NCBI GenBank assembly: GCA_963691705.1
Contig: OY829539.1
Span: 46,013,656 to 46,077,655, forward strand
Length of the DNA stretch: 64,000 nucleotides
Direction: 5' to 3'
Source: Viola odorata
Lineage: Eukaryota > Streptophyta > Magnoliopsida > Malpighiales > Violaceae
The notes under the pieces are model-generated. The model did no database searches and was not told where the DNA came from. It saw only the letters and a program-made list of their open reading frames with translations. The position numbers and the translations under genes are program-made. Positions 48,040 to 60,165 of the stretch are shown in pieces (positions within the stretch are counted from its first letter, which is position 1; the number at the start of each line of letters is the position of its first letter).

Positions 48040-48480
48040 AGTTGATTGTTGCAGTTTTTGTGAATCTTTACATTATTTTTGGAATCTTTACATTTTTTTA
48101 GACTTTTTACAATTTTTTATAGATTTTTTACATTTGTTTTGGAATTTTTACATTTGTTTTGAAATTTTTACATTTGTTTTGGAATTTGTACATTTTTTTT
48201 GGAACTTTTGCATTTTTTTCTAATTTTTAGATTAATTTTTTTTTGAATTTTTAACATTTTTTCTTGATTTTTAGCTTAAGTAAAAAAATTACATTTTTTT
48301 GGAATTTTTTACAATGTTTTCTTGATTTTAGGTTAATTACAATTTTTTTAGAATTATTACAAATTTTTTTGAAATTTTTACATTTTTTTTGGAATTTTTA
48401 CATTTTTTTAAACTTTTAACATTTTTTTTCTTGATTTTTAGATTAAGTAAAAGAATTACATTTTTTTTTGGAATTTTTAG
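48040..48480. repeat. AT-rich subterminal repeats
   Basis: Many loose copies of TTTGGAATTTTTACATTT. Inverted counterparts (AAAAAATTCCAAAA) lie near the left end at 44550-44600, so the inverted ends of the Mutator-like element extend further than the conserved 140 bp. Confidence 0.6.
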
Positions 48481-48767
48481 ATTAATTATATTATTTAATT
48501 AATCCTAAAAATGAAGATAACTTGCTGTAGGGAGTGTCACTATCAGATCCATTAGTGAAAGTGGACGGAAGGGCCTTTTTGCCCCAAAACAATAGTTCAG
48601 GGGAGGCGGACTGCAAAAAATGAAGTACATGGGAGGTTCTTGCTTTTCGACTATAGTACAAGAGAGTTAAAAACTATTACCCCAATAAATAAAAAATGAT
48701 TAGACATTTATGGTGTGACTAATTTCTTTCATGGATTTGTGAGGGAAAAAATGAAAAATTATACGTA

Positions 48768-49026
48768 CTCTCTTCGTCTGTGATTACTTGGCTTTTTTAA
48801 GAAAGAAAAAAATTCGATTTTACTTGCTTCTATTCTTTTACATTCCTTATGTGAAAATTTGATTTTTTTACCCTGAAGCCCTTTTTATTGGCAGGAAAAA
48901 GAATCAGTAAGTGAATGACATGAAATTAGAAAATGTTAATGAAGATAATTTTATATAAAAAATTATAAATAATTGTGTCAAATGATTGAAATTAATTGTG
49001 TACAACTCAAAAAAAGACGAAGAGAG
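48768..49026. mobile_element. Stowaway MITE, 259 bp
   Basis: It starts CTCTCTTCGTCT and ends AGACGAAGAGAG, a perfect inverted pair, flanked by TA (48766-48767 and 49027-49028). Confidence 0.85.
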
Positions 49027-49721
49027 TACTAATTATTAGTAGATAATTTTTATTAACATTAGAACTTATATACTTTTAATTGCTTATGCCAGTTGGGTTA
49101 ATTTTGTTCGGATACTAAGTTACCTAAAAAAAATTATAATTTACTAAGTGTTTTACTTCAATCACTATAATTTAAAATTTTATAATATAAAATATAAAAT
49201 TTCTTAAAAGTTGTAATTTTAATCTTTATAATATTTAAAAAAATTAAAAAAAAAATTATGAAAGAATCCACTTCACGAAAATATTAAAGAGGAAATTTTA
49301 AACAATATTAAATAGGAAAAACACTATAATAAATAGTTTTCATGGTATAAACTATAATAAAGTCCTACCATATTTTTTTTTTTCAAATTTTTTTTTTCCA
49401 GCGATTATAAATATTAACATTACATTTTTTTTTGTGGAAATCGTAGGATTATAAATTATATAGTTTTTTTTATTTAAGTTTACCCTAAAAATAAACACCC
49501 TTACAATTGTTGTTAGTTTGGATCGATTTATATATGTTTTAAAAAATAAATAAAAAAACTCAAACTAGACAGCGTTTTCGACGACGCCGCTTTGAAAGTT
49601 TGAGGTTTCCAAGCGTCCTCATATATAAATCAAAATACGACTAGGTTTAGTTTCTTCTCGTTGCAGCCTCGCAGGTACCCCAAGTGAGGAGCCGTCAGCC
49701 GCAGATCTCACACAGAACACC
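49027..49721. other. AT-rich region and eS4 promoter
   Basis: AT-rich DNA, then TATATAAAT at about 49621-49630 and a pyrimidine-rich leader (TTTCTTCTCG) before the start codon, as in plant ribosomal protein promoters. Confidence 0.5.
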
Positions 49722-51331
<1,610 letters not shown>

Positions 51332-51691
51332 ATGATTAAGGATTGAATTTCTCGCGGTTAGGCTAAGAAGTTTTCGATCAGCTGAGATGTAGTTCTGTTT
51401 TGAGCTTACATGGGGATGCTCTCTCAATTCTTTTGCTTGTTTTAGATAATTAATGCTTATTACTCCTAATACATTTTTGTTGTTATGCATCTTTCTTGAC
51501 TGAATCAAGCGCGTCAGCTTATTTTGATCTGATCATGTTCTTGCAAAATTTGGATGATGCCAATGGTTTTATCCTTCCTCACAATGAATTGTATTGTTTG
51601 GCATCTGAATTACCAAGAATGAAAACAAGTACCAAACTACAAATTTTGTTTCCTTTACTGCTTTTAAATATATTTTAATTGATAATTTTTA
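51332..51691 (+). other. eS4 3' UTR and spacer
   Basis: Downstream UTR and AT-rich spacer with no ORF of interest. Confidence 0.5.
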
Positions 51692-51851
51692 GGGATAAAA
51701 ATGGTTAGGCCATTCGCATTTAGCCCTATGGACAATTTGACCTTCAACTTTAGACCTTGTCATAATTTGCCACCTGTTTTTGTTCCATTAAACAAAATGA
51801 CCACTAGTTTTTGTTCATTAGATTAAAAATTACCGAACTGTTAATTTTGTA
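51692..51851. mobile_element. Left arm of a TIR element split by mariner-like element B
   Basis: From GGATAAAAATGG at about 51692 to the TA at 51850. The inner part continues after element B at 54725 (TCAAACTTTGACTAAC). The inverse of that arm is at about 55210-55321 (GTTAGTCAAAATTTAACG). The outer right end lies beyond the window, because element C sits in that arm. Superfamily uncertain. Confidence 0.45.
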
Positions 51852-52095
51852 CTCCCTCTGGCTCGAAACAAATGACGCTTTAGTGTCCAAAAGCAGGTGC
51901 AAAACAAATGACGTTATCGGTTTCCCACGCTGGAGAAGATGAGGGTGCCCCTGCCTGCGCTGGTGACGACGACGGCTTCGGCTTGGCTCAACGCTAACAT
52001 CGATTCCCTTTCTTGTTTGAATCTGAAATTTGCGTGGGAACAGAAGATTTTCCCTATTAATACCACCACAAATGAGGTAAGCATCACAAAATTTC

Positions 52096-52410
52096 ATGTT
52101 CAATTTTAGGTTTCAATTTCTACTTTACCAAACAGAGGGTGTTGATTTCTGGGATGATTCACAGGATAATAGTTGCGTGCAATTTCATCCGCGTATGGGT
52201 ATGTTCGTACCGGATTCAATTGGAGTCCCTGGGGTTGAGGATGATGTCGCCGCGGTGGCGGAGTTTGAAGATGATGTAGTCGCGGAGGCGGGGGTTGAAG
52301 ATGATGTCAGCGCGGTGGCTGTTGCGGCGGATGCAATCTGTGAAATGGATGTCATTGTGGCAGATACCTATGAAAGTGAAGACGACGTCGTGTTTGAAGA
52401 AATAGGCTAG
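52096..52410 (+). pseudogene. Mariner accessory ORF1, copy B
   Basis: The open frame begins at 52096, but the conserved protein starts near 52134 (EGVDFWDDSQDNSCVQF, then MFVPDS), matching copies A and C. The expected start codon at that place is lost. A run of repeats GVEDDV/EFEDDVV makes it very acidic, then VIVADTYESEDD aligns with EIVEDTYE of copy A. It stops at 52410, where the captured gene begins, so the FDLNxxP part is gone. Confidence 0.55.
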
Positions 52411-52411
52411 C

Positions 52412-53790
52412 GAAGCTTCAATCCCTTCGCTGACTGCATTTTTCGGGCACTAATTTGCTACTTCTGCAGAGGCCTCAGGAGCCCTCTCTATTTTCTTGTC
52501 AAAGGTAAGAATTGTTTTTTGTTTGATCTATTAACATGGCTGTTGTTTAGATATTTTTGTATGTTTGCAATAGAGCAACCTGTTTTTTCTTTTGTTATCA
52601 ACGGATGTGATGTTCAGTTTGGGTAAGAGTTATAGCTTTTGTAAACAACCATAAAAAATTGAGTTGTTGTTTAGCTAATATTATCAGCGGATGTGATATT
52701 GAGTCTGGATGTATCAGTATATACTCATAAAAGTATTATAGCTTATGTAAACAAAAGAGTTCTTAATGCAAGAACTAAAATATGAGGTTCTTTGAAGTTG
52801 AGGAAAGGTGTGATTTTAACGTTTGTGGTTTCTTCTTACATTTCTAATAGATAAGCTTGCTTTTGTAAGAGTGTTGAGTTTTGTGTACATGTATGTGCAT
52901 GTTTTGTTTCCTCCTCTAGTTAAACATAGTACAGACAAGCAAGAAAATGCTCAGTATACCCGACCCTTCAACATGTAGTGTATATAATGCTAGCTTCTGA
53001 CTGGGATAGTGGTGGTCTACACATCAGTCTCTCTATTGTCATCAGAAGGATATTAGGGGCTCACAAGCACATTTGTTTGTTGGGTTTGAAATTGAGTTTT
53101 AGTTCCATGGCATTTAGCTTGACCTCCTCCTGTTTTGTTGAAACACTTTTTTTTTATGTTCATCACATATCTTTCAGCTTGATTGTAGATCTTCTGTTTT
53201 ACAGATGCGAGACAATTCTTCAACCTGGTCTTAACTGCACCGTAAGGATTCAAAAGACGCAAGGTAAAACAAGGCATAGATACAAGAAACAGAACTTTCT
53301 TTCTAAGAATGTTGTGGTCTATAAATTTCACTTTTGTTCACACAAGAATCAAAAGAGAGGAACTTCAAAAGGCCATATGAAAGAAATATGCCCACCAAAG
53401 GCAAGACCATCTACGAAAACAGATGCCTTCATATCCATGCTTCAGAAGTGTGGTGGCTTGGAGAAGGGCGTAATTGGCAATGATGAGATATCTTCAACAC
53501 CAATTTCTGGGGTTGCTCCCATCATAAGGTGTCCAGAAACTCCAGTGACTCCACTAACTGGAATTACTTTGTTGGATCAAATGAAGAGAAAGAGAAACAA
53601 AAGTAGAAACAAATCAGGTCCCGACAGGTCAGAGGAATATGAAAACAAATCTGCAGATGCCGCAAGTACTGCTAGTGCATCAAGGAAGAGGAGGAGAAAA
53701 CAATGGACAAGTTTGAAGGACATTGCTGAAAGTAATGAGCGACAAAAGAGTCAGAATATTATTAATCTGACAACGCCTTTATTTTTATAG
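52412..53790 (+). pseudogene. Captured fragment of an RNase P Rpr2/Rpp21-like gene
   Basis: Two exon pieces and the intron between them: 52412-52504, intron 52505-53204 (GTAAGA...ACAG), and 53205-53790. The first piece reads EASIPSLTAFFGH, then a TAA and, after a frame change, PSLFSCQ. The second reads CETILQPGLNCTVRI, VYKFHFCSHKNQKRG and SLKDIAESNERQ. This order is that of the plant Rpr2/Rpp21/SNM1-type RNase P subunit proteins, by memory of the family. The Cys pair CQRC is formed across the splice. One expected zinc ligand is Phe (KFHFC). The longer ORF from 52978 includes intron and is not real before 53205. Confidence 0.65.
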
Positions 53791-54724
53791 TCAAGACAAC
53801 CTTTGATATTTAATAGGCTAGGAATATCGCCAATGGTTTCTGATTCTGGTGATCGAGTTTGAAAAAAAGAAGTTGCTTAAGTGACAGAGTTGATTTGCCT
53901 GTCTTGCCTGGCTGATCTAAGTTTTGAGTAAGTTTTGGAATCTGCAGTTACCAGGTGTCTTCGGTTTTAATAGTTTATGTTTACCATGCGGATATCAGAT
54001 GTCCGTCATTTCCCTTGTAAACTTTTCAAACAAAAGATTTCTTCAAAATTTCAATGATTTAAGTTAATTAATATCTTCAATGATAATTTTTTCCCCTAAA
54101 ACCTTATCATCTTTTGAACATGAGGATGTTGCGCTGGTGAGGAAACCTTTTGAACATTCAACTTGATCATTTTGATTTGAAGAGCTCTTTTCACCTTTTA
54201 CTGATTCTATCGCAAACATAAATCGTACCAGTTAGCTTCCATACCTTCTGCTTCACAACAAAATATATATCATACACCTTCTGAAGTCAATGTTAAATTG
54301 TGTAAAATATTTTTATGATTATGATTAGAATCATCGAATCAAAAGTTGTCACGTGTCCGCATCTAACTCGCAGACTGCATATCATACCGTGGCAGATCCA
54401 AGAATTTTCACCATTGGGGTAAATAATTTTTATTTGAAGATTTGGCCATTTAATGCTCCTTAAATGAGCTAGGCCACGGGATTGTCCTAGAAAAACAAGA
54501 GTGTCAGCTTTGAGACCAAACCCAGCCCAGCCGACTGCACACTTGGCCCAACTTAACAAGCCATCAACATGCATCAACCTAGCCCGGCTTCAAGCCTGCC
54601 CATTTCAGTTGTGAGCTGTTTTCATTTGTAAATAGTTGGGAGGATGGGGGTATTATGGTCATAAAGTGTTAATATTTTGCACGTGTAACAAGCTAAAACG
54701 TCGTTTATTTTGCACCGGAGGGAG

Positions 54725-55321
54725 TATCAAACTTTGACTAACAACATTAAAATGTTAATGTTTGACCATTACATACCCGATGTGACTTATTTTAATATTT
54801 TTTTTACTGACAGAACATGCCACATCGGATTATATGATTTTTAAAAAAAGAAGTAAAAAAATTAAAAAAATAGAAAATAAATTTCTAAAACTTAAAAAAA
54901 TAATAAGAAAATCAATTTTTACCTCTCCCTTCTACACGACAACATCAGTTCTCCCCCATTTACGAAGAGAAGAAAGTGAAAGAACCACATCTCCTTTTTC
55001 ATCACCAAAGCCTCTCATATCCTTCTCATCATCTGTACGTGACTCATGTCAATGATATCATTATCATACCCTTTTAATTTTGTCTAACAGAAAATAATAA
55101 GGCTTTCTTGTCAAATTAATCTCAATAGATCAATTTCGATTATATTATTCTTATTTTTCTAAATTTTCTATTTTCCTAAATTTTTATCTTTTTTTTAATT
55201 GTGACAAGCATACTGTCATTCAAAAAATAATAAAAGATATCACATCAGTACATAAAGGTCAAACATTAGCGTTTTAATGCCGCCGTTAGTCAAAATTTAA
55301 CGAAAAGTTCATAATTTGGTA
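54725..55321. mobile_element. Inner part of the TIR element between mariner-like elements B and C
   Basis: CAAACTTTGACTAACAACAT and AATGTTTGACC at the left (54728-54762) are mirrored at the right (GGTCAAACATTAGCG, GTTAGTCAAAATTTAACG, 55257-55301). B and C begin or end exactly at TA dinucleotides in these two arms. The middle is AT-rich without a gene. Confidence 0.6.
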
Positions 55322-55724
55322 CTCCCTCTGGCCGGTATTACATGTCGTTTTAGGCCAAATATCGCTGCCCACAATTACTTGTCGTCCTGGATATTTGTGT
55401 CCACTTAGTTTGTGCTTTTATACTTTTGTCCCTCAAACGACTTGTCGTTCGACGTGGAACGACGTGTCACACATGGGCTAAGAGGGAAACGAAAGTAAAA
55501 GTGGGAGTAATTCGGGCGGGAGTTGAAAATTCGAGTGTCGCCTTGGATAATACGAAGTCAGAGCATCTGACACGCCCTAAACTCTCTCACTTCTCCTTCT
55601 CTCACCCAAAACATTTCTGGATCCATCTCTTTCTCTCAACCAAATCGATTTTTTTCCTTCATCTCCTCTCATCGATTTTGTTCCTTCATCTCCTCTGGTC
55701 AATTTTTTTTCCAACTATGGTGGG

Positions 55725-56516
55725 TGATACGATCCTAGCTAGGCCAAGACGCGCATAAGTGAATGATCTTGTTCCTTGTGGATTTGGTGCGCGGAATTAA
55801 AACAAATCCTCCCTTGAACTCGTTAGAACTCTTTGAAACTCCTTTGATTCCAATGAAACGAATCCCTCGAATCGTTAGTACGCCCCTTGAGCACCTCCCA
55901 CAACCGAATCCCACGGTCGCCACCCAAGAACACGCACGCGTAGCTCACGCACCTCCCACAACTGAATCACTCAGCTGCCACGCTTTGCGTACGCCACGCT
56001 CCTTACAGAACTACGCAAGAATCCCTCAAACGCCACACAAGTCACGCACACACTCCCAACGCACCTGCACTCGAATCCCTCAAGCACCACGAAGGTCACA
56101 CCCTAGTCGAGTACACAGTTAAACGACTAAGTTAGTTACACAAGAAAGACTTGCTCCGGAGATCAAAAGAATAAGAAGGTAGAATAGGGAAACGGAGATT
56201 TGGTAAGGTGTATTTGCTGAAAACTTTGATATGATTTTATTAATAACAAAGCAAGCCTTTAAATAGGCATTTACAACTTCTAATTATAATAGGAATAGAA
56301 CTTCTACCTATAATTAAACTCTAGCAATTAAGGAAATAATAATAATACTAATAATAACTCATCTAGCAATTAAGGAAATAATAATAATACTAATATTAAC
56401 CAATCCAGCTCACCCAAGCTCTTTCTTCTTGCGCACGCTTCTCTTCTTACTCAATCCAAGCTTGCCTCTTGCCATTAACGCACCCTAGGATTTGGTGCGA
56501 TCCTTGAACCGTATCA
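55725..56516 (-). repeat. 3' LTR of the gag-only element (left copy)
   Basis: 792 bp, about 96-97% like the right copy by eye. Both share the internal direct repeat AATTAAGGAAATAATAATAA (56317 and 56370 here). A CTATTTAAAGG promoter box on the minus strand lies near 56262-56275. Confidence 0.93.
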
Positions 56517-57818
56517 TTCCCTTCCCCTTGAAGGCGATTTGTCCTCGAATCAGAATATATAGAGTCAAACCATGAATAACCTCTTCGTTCTCACCCTCTT
56601 TATCCACTTCCGAATCACTGCTTTCGAATGCCTTGGACTTGTTCATTTCCCTACAATCTCCTTCGCTTATCTCACTCCCTTCCTTAATCAACATCACTCG
56701 TTTGTTAGGACAAGTGCTCGCATAATGCCCTCGACCGGTGCATTTAAAGCATACTATATCTTTCGCTGCCACCTTTGTAGAGTTAGGATTAGACGAACCC
56801 TCCTTTGTTCGCCCTTGTAGAATACTTGGCAGCTCATTGCTCCTTTGATTCGGCACACTAGAATTCTCATCTTGAGTCCAACCTAACCTCTTCCAAGACG
56901 TTCCCTTAGAACTCGCAACCTTTGACTTGCGTTGCTTCTCAATTTTTGACGCTAGGTGTAGCATCTCTTCTAGAGAATTGTAACTTGCAACTCCAATCTG
57001 TTGGCTATTTCAGAATTAAGTCCAGTTAAGAACCTTGCCATAGTTGCTTCTTAATCCTCCACAATTTGCGCTCTTGTCAACGCAATCTCCATCTCATTGA
57101 AGTAGTCACCTACGTTTCTTGTTCCTTGCGTTAGAGTCTGAAGTTTTTGATGAAGGTCGCGTTGAAAGTGGCTGGGTATAAAGCACTGCCTCATCAACAT
57201 TTTCATGTCTTCCCAAGTAGAAATAGGACCAGCTCTCACTCTTATTCTTGTTTGATTTAATGAGTCCCACCAATGAGCGGCGTAACCACTAAATTGAACC
57301 GAGACAATTTTCACCTTTTTCTCCTCCGAGTAATTGTGAGAAAGAAAAATCGAGTTGACCTTTCTTTCCCACTCTAAGTATAGATCCGGATTGTCCTTCC
57401 CCTCAAACGTAGGTATTTTCATTTTAATGCTCCCAAGGTTGCCATCAATTCTGCCCTCAAATCTTCTTCTCCCGACCTGCCTTGCTTCTTCCCTTAGGCG
57501 TTCTTCTTCTTCCTCATGTTCAACTACTTCATACCAACGTAAATAACGTCCATCATCAGCATTAGGAATCCTTGCATTATCCCTAGGAATTTCCTCCTTT
57601 TCTCTGCCCTCTTCTTCTCTTCTAGGCACTCTAGGATTTGGACCAATTGGTCCTTGTGGCACACCTCCAACTAGTCTCTCATCAAGTTGTCGCAAACGTT
57701 CAGTCGTCTCTTGCTTCCATTGCGCCATCTCATCAAACCTCAAATTTAGATTGCGCAATAAGTTCAGCGTTTCTTGTAGCAATTCCTGGTTCCCTTGATC
57801 AGCCATATCAAGCACCAA
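56485..57818 (-). pseudogene. Ty3/Gypsy-type Gag, broken by a stop and a frameshift
   Basis: The first frame (57818-57051) holds the retrotransposon gag domain (LYLEWERKVNSIFLSHNYSE, YAAHWWDSLNQTR, LHQKLQTLTQGTRNVGDYF) after a charged linker. A TAA ends it at 57051-57053, then the frame shifts. The second part (56964-56485) begins MLHLASKIEKQRKSK and has a zinc knuckle, CFKCTGRGHYASTCP, of C-x2-C-x4-H-x4-C type. The product would form the particle and bind RNA. The last codons run into the 3' LTR. The gene is no longer translatable as one protein. Confidence 0.85.
56517..56530 (-). promoter_or_regulatory. Polypurine tract
   Basis: On the minus strand AAGGGGAAGGGAA stands directly before the LTR start TGATACGG; it primes plus-strand DNA synthesis. 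Confidence 0.85.
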
Positions 57819-58071
57819 ATTAAATTCAAACAGAGGAAAGTGTCAAAAATCTATTTCTATGAACATAGTTTAGTAATTTCAATGCAGCTTTTTACTCCGA
57901 TGTCCTATTCACGCGATTCTTCTTGATTCAGACTCCTGACAGACTCAACTTTCCAACGAACCCTTTTTTGTTGAAATCGGACTCCAACTAATATCGATTG
58001 AAAAATAATTTCAGAACAGAAATGAAAAAACAAACAATTGAGTATTTTGTTACCAAATCGTGAACTCCCTT

Positions 58072-58087
58072 GAGCTCCACTACCAAC
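58072..58087 (-). promoter_or_regulatory. Primer binding site candidate
   Basis: On the minus strand TTGGTAGTGGAGC follows the 5' LTR after one base. It starts with TGG as required to pair with a tRNA CCA end and resembles the initiator-Met type only in part. Confidence 0.4.
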
Positions 58088-58878
58088 TGATATGATCCTA
58101 GCTAGGCCAAGACGCGCATAAGTGAATGATCTTGTTCCTTGTGGATTTGGTGCGCGTAATTAAAATAAAGCCTCCCTTGAACTCGTTAGAACTCTTTGAA
58201 ACTCCTTTGATTCCAACGAAACGAATCCCTCGAATCGTTAGTACGCCCCTTGAGCACCTCCCACAACCGAATCCCACGGTCGCCACCCAAGAACACGCAA
58301 GCGTAGCTCACGCACCTCCCACAACCGAATCACTCAGCTGTCACGCTTTGCCTACGCCACGCTCCTTGCAGAACTACGAAAGAATCCCTCAAGCGCCACA
58401 CAAGTCACGCACATGCTCCCAACGTACCTGCACTCGAATCCCTCAAGCACCACGAAGGTCACGCCCTAATCGAGTACACAGTTAAATGACTAAGTTAGTT
58501 ACACAAGAACGGCTTGCTCCGGAGATCAAAAGAATAAGAAGGTAGAATAGGGAAACAAAGATTTGGTAAGGTGTATTTGCTGAAAACTTTGATCTGATTT
58601 TATTAATAATAAAGCAAGCCTTTAAATAGGCGTTTACAACTTCTAATTATAATAGGATAGAACTTCTACCTATAATTAAACTCTAGCAATTAAGGAAATA
58701 ATAATAATACTAATAATAACTCATCTAGCAATTAAGGAAATAATAATAATACTAATATTAACCAATCCAGCTCACCCAAGCTCTTTCTTCTTGCGCACGC
58801 TTCTCTTCTTACTCAATCCAAGCTTGCCTCTTGCCATTAACGCACCCTAGGATTTGGTGCGATCCTTGAACCGTATCA
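58088..58878 (-). repeat. 5' LTR of the gag-only element (right copy)
   Basis: 791 bp, with the same ends and the same internal AATTAAGGAAATAATAATAA repeat as the left copy. Confidence 0.93.
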
Positions 58879-59136
58879 GTGGGTATCGATTATTGGGACG
58901 ATTCCTAGAGGGATAGCATCGTTGTTTCTCATGATTCCATGGAGGAGGACGCAACTGTTGTGGCAGCGAACGATGACCCCAAAGTTAATTCAGAGGATGA
59001 TGAAGTCATTTCCCCCAATATTGACAGGGAATCGGACGCACAAGAGTTGGGCGATGAGATTGTTGATAACCGTTTGATTTTTGTCAATTGCCTGTTGTTG
59101 TTCTGCTTACTTTGGATGATCGATTTAGTGAGATGA

Positions 59137-59802
59137 TTTTGTTTTTATGGGTGGTGATTCCGGATTTATGTTGCCGAAATTTCTGATTTTGTTTTTCTGG
59201 GTTGTGATTCCGGATTTATGTTACCGGAATTTTTGGTTTTGATTTCGTGGGTTTTAATTCCGGATTTATGTTGCCAGATTGTAGGTTTTTGTTAATATGT
59301 GTACATATTTTCCAATGTTTTATGTTCAAATCCAGGTAACGTGTTTTTTTTGCAAAACAATGGGTTTGTTTGTTTCAGTTTCTGAAAATTACCCAGGCAA
59401 CGTGTTTCTCTAAAAACAGAACACTTAAGGCTACCGAATTCCTTGGCTAGTTAATAGGCTGCTGCTTCCAATGCCTAATTAACAGGGATTCTCTACATAA
59501 TCAACTGTTTGATTATGCAGAGAATCTTCCACGTATTGCAAGTCCTCTGAGTTTCCATTTGCAACGGTTCAGAGTTGCAACGTTCCTAGGAAAACTTGGA
59601 CCCTTTCAATTCCAGTCAAAGTTAAACTTCCAAAGCAGCGGTTGAGGCTACCAATGACACTTACACAACTTTTTCTATTTAACCAACCTTGTATCCTCTG
59701 TTTTTGCATCCATTCCATTCCTTCTCTACGCCTCTGTTATTTCTTATTTCGCTTCCTCCATCTGTTTCTTTGCGTTGCTTTAGCAATAACTTGTTTTATT
59801 CC
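59137..59802 (+). other. Element C spacer with short repeats and helical-gene promoter
   Basis: GATTCCGGATTTATGTTGCC recurs two to three times at 59155-59280. A TATTTAA box at 59677-59683 lies about 120 bp before the next start codon. Confidence 0.5.
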
Positions 59803-60165
59803 ATGGATGCCAGGGAAGCCCAAAGTTTTCTTGCAGGTTCAGGGGTTGTTGGTGGTCATCTGGATGAGGAGATAGAGTGTGGGGATTTGAAGGTTGAGCA
59901 GACAACCCATGATATCCACAAGCTTATGAACCAGGCAGCAAGACTTAGGACCATCAAGCGGGAAACGCATGAACGATACCAAGCACCAGTTGCACTTATC
60001 ATTGTTCAGGCTATTGGGGATTGCCTCGTTCACCTTGAAAACACAATTGCTCTCATGGAGGCTAAGAACGAACTCATGGAGGCCAATGTGGCCATTGCAA
60101 GACAGTGTCAGCCTGCTCTTGATAAATATGGAAACAACCTCCCAACCATCCCTAAGGATATGTAG
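59803..60165 (+). CDS. Mariner accessory helical protein, copy C
   Basis: A 120-residue intact ORF starting MDAREAQSFLAGSGVVGG; the earlier in-frame start at 59689 would add an unrelated Ser/Phe-rich leader, so the later ATG is preferred. Helical (IHKLMNQAARLRTIKRET, DCLVHLENTIALMEAK), ending NNLPTIPKDM. The end, the size, the MD start and the position in the element match helical proteins 1 and 2 of element A. No known domain. It is intact although the neighbouring ORF1 and transposase are broken. Confidence 0.65.
   Translation: MDAREAQSFLAGSGVVGGHLDEEIECGDLKVEQTTHDIHKLMNQAARLRTIKRETHERYQAPVALIIVQAIGDCLVHLENTIALMEAKNELMEANVAIARQCQPALDKYGNNLPTIPKDM

Larger units (their letters stand above)
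44279..48683. mobile_element. Mutator-like element with long inverted ends
   Basis: The left end GGGTAGTAGTTTTTAGC and the right end (inverse GGGGTAATAGTTTTTAAC) match over at least 140 bp, including CAAGAACCTCCC, TTCATTTTTTGCA and CCCCTGAACTA. Flanks AATAAAAAA (44270-44278) and AATAAATAA (48684-48692) are a 9-bp target duplication with one mismatch, as for Mutator-like elements. It contains a later hAT insert (44742-47056), a TC-rich stretch, a 54-bp tandem repeat and AT-rich subterminal repeats. No MULE transposase is seen. The same end type occurs at 62378-62540. Confidence 0.75.
51852..54724. mobile_element. Mariner-like element B with captured host gene
   Basis: It starts CTCCCTCTGGCTCG and ends CACCGGAGGGAG, flanked by TA (51850-51851 and 54725-54726). 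Length is 2873 bp. It retains the left end and ORF1 but has no transposase or helical gene; in their place is a fragment of an RNase P Rpr2/Rpp21-like gene. It is non-autonomous and would depend on a relative such as A or C. Confidence 0.8.
55725..58878 (-). mobile_element. Gag-only LTR retrotransposon (TR-GAG type)
   Basis: LTRs at 55725-56516 and 58088-58878, a perfect 5-bp target duplication GTGGG (55720-55724 and 58879-58883), and inverted ends TGATACG/CGTATCA (one base changed at 58093). Only gag lies between the LTRs; there is no protease, reverse transcriptase, RNase H or integrase. It is read on the minus strand. Such 3-4 kb gag-only elements are known in plants as TR-GAG. Partner proteins must come from a full Gypsy element. 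Confidence 0.93.
55717..59136 (+). pseudogene. Mariner accessory ORF1, copy C, split by an LTR element
   Basis: The start codon at 55717 and the first bases lie left of the LTR element. Coding resumes at 58881 and includes DYWDDS, a TAG where A and B have Gln, then RDSIVVSHDSMEEDATVV and ELGDEIVDN. The match to copies A and B (FWDDSQ, DEIVEDTYE) is clear. The reading frame after about 59068 is not shared. Confidence 0.6.

Noticed and set aside
52978..53204. N-terminal part of the captured-gene ORF
   Set aside because: It is intron sequence; the acceptor ACAG at 53201-53204 gives the real exon start.
54293..54577. Minus-strand ORF near the right end of element B
   Set aside because: No recognisable domain, no homologue in A or C, composition like non-coding DNA.
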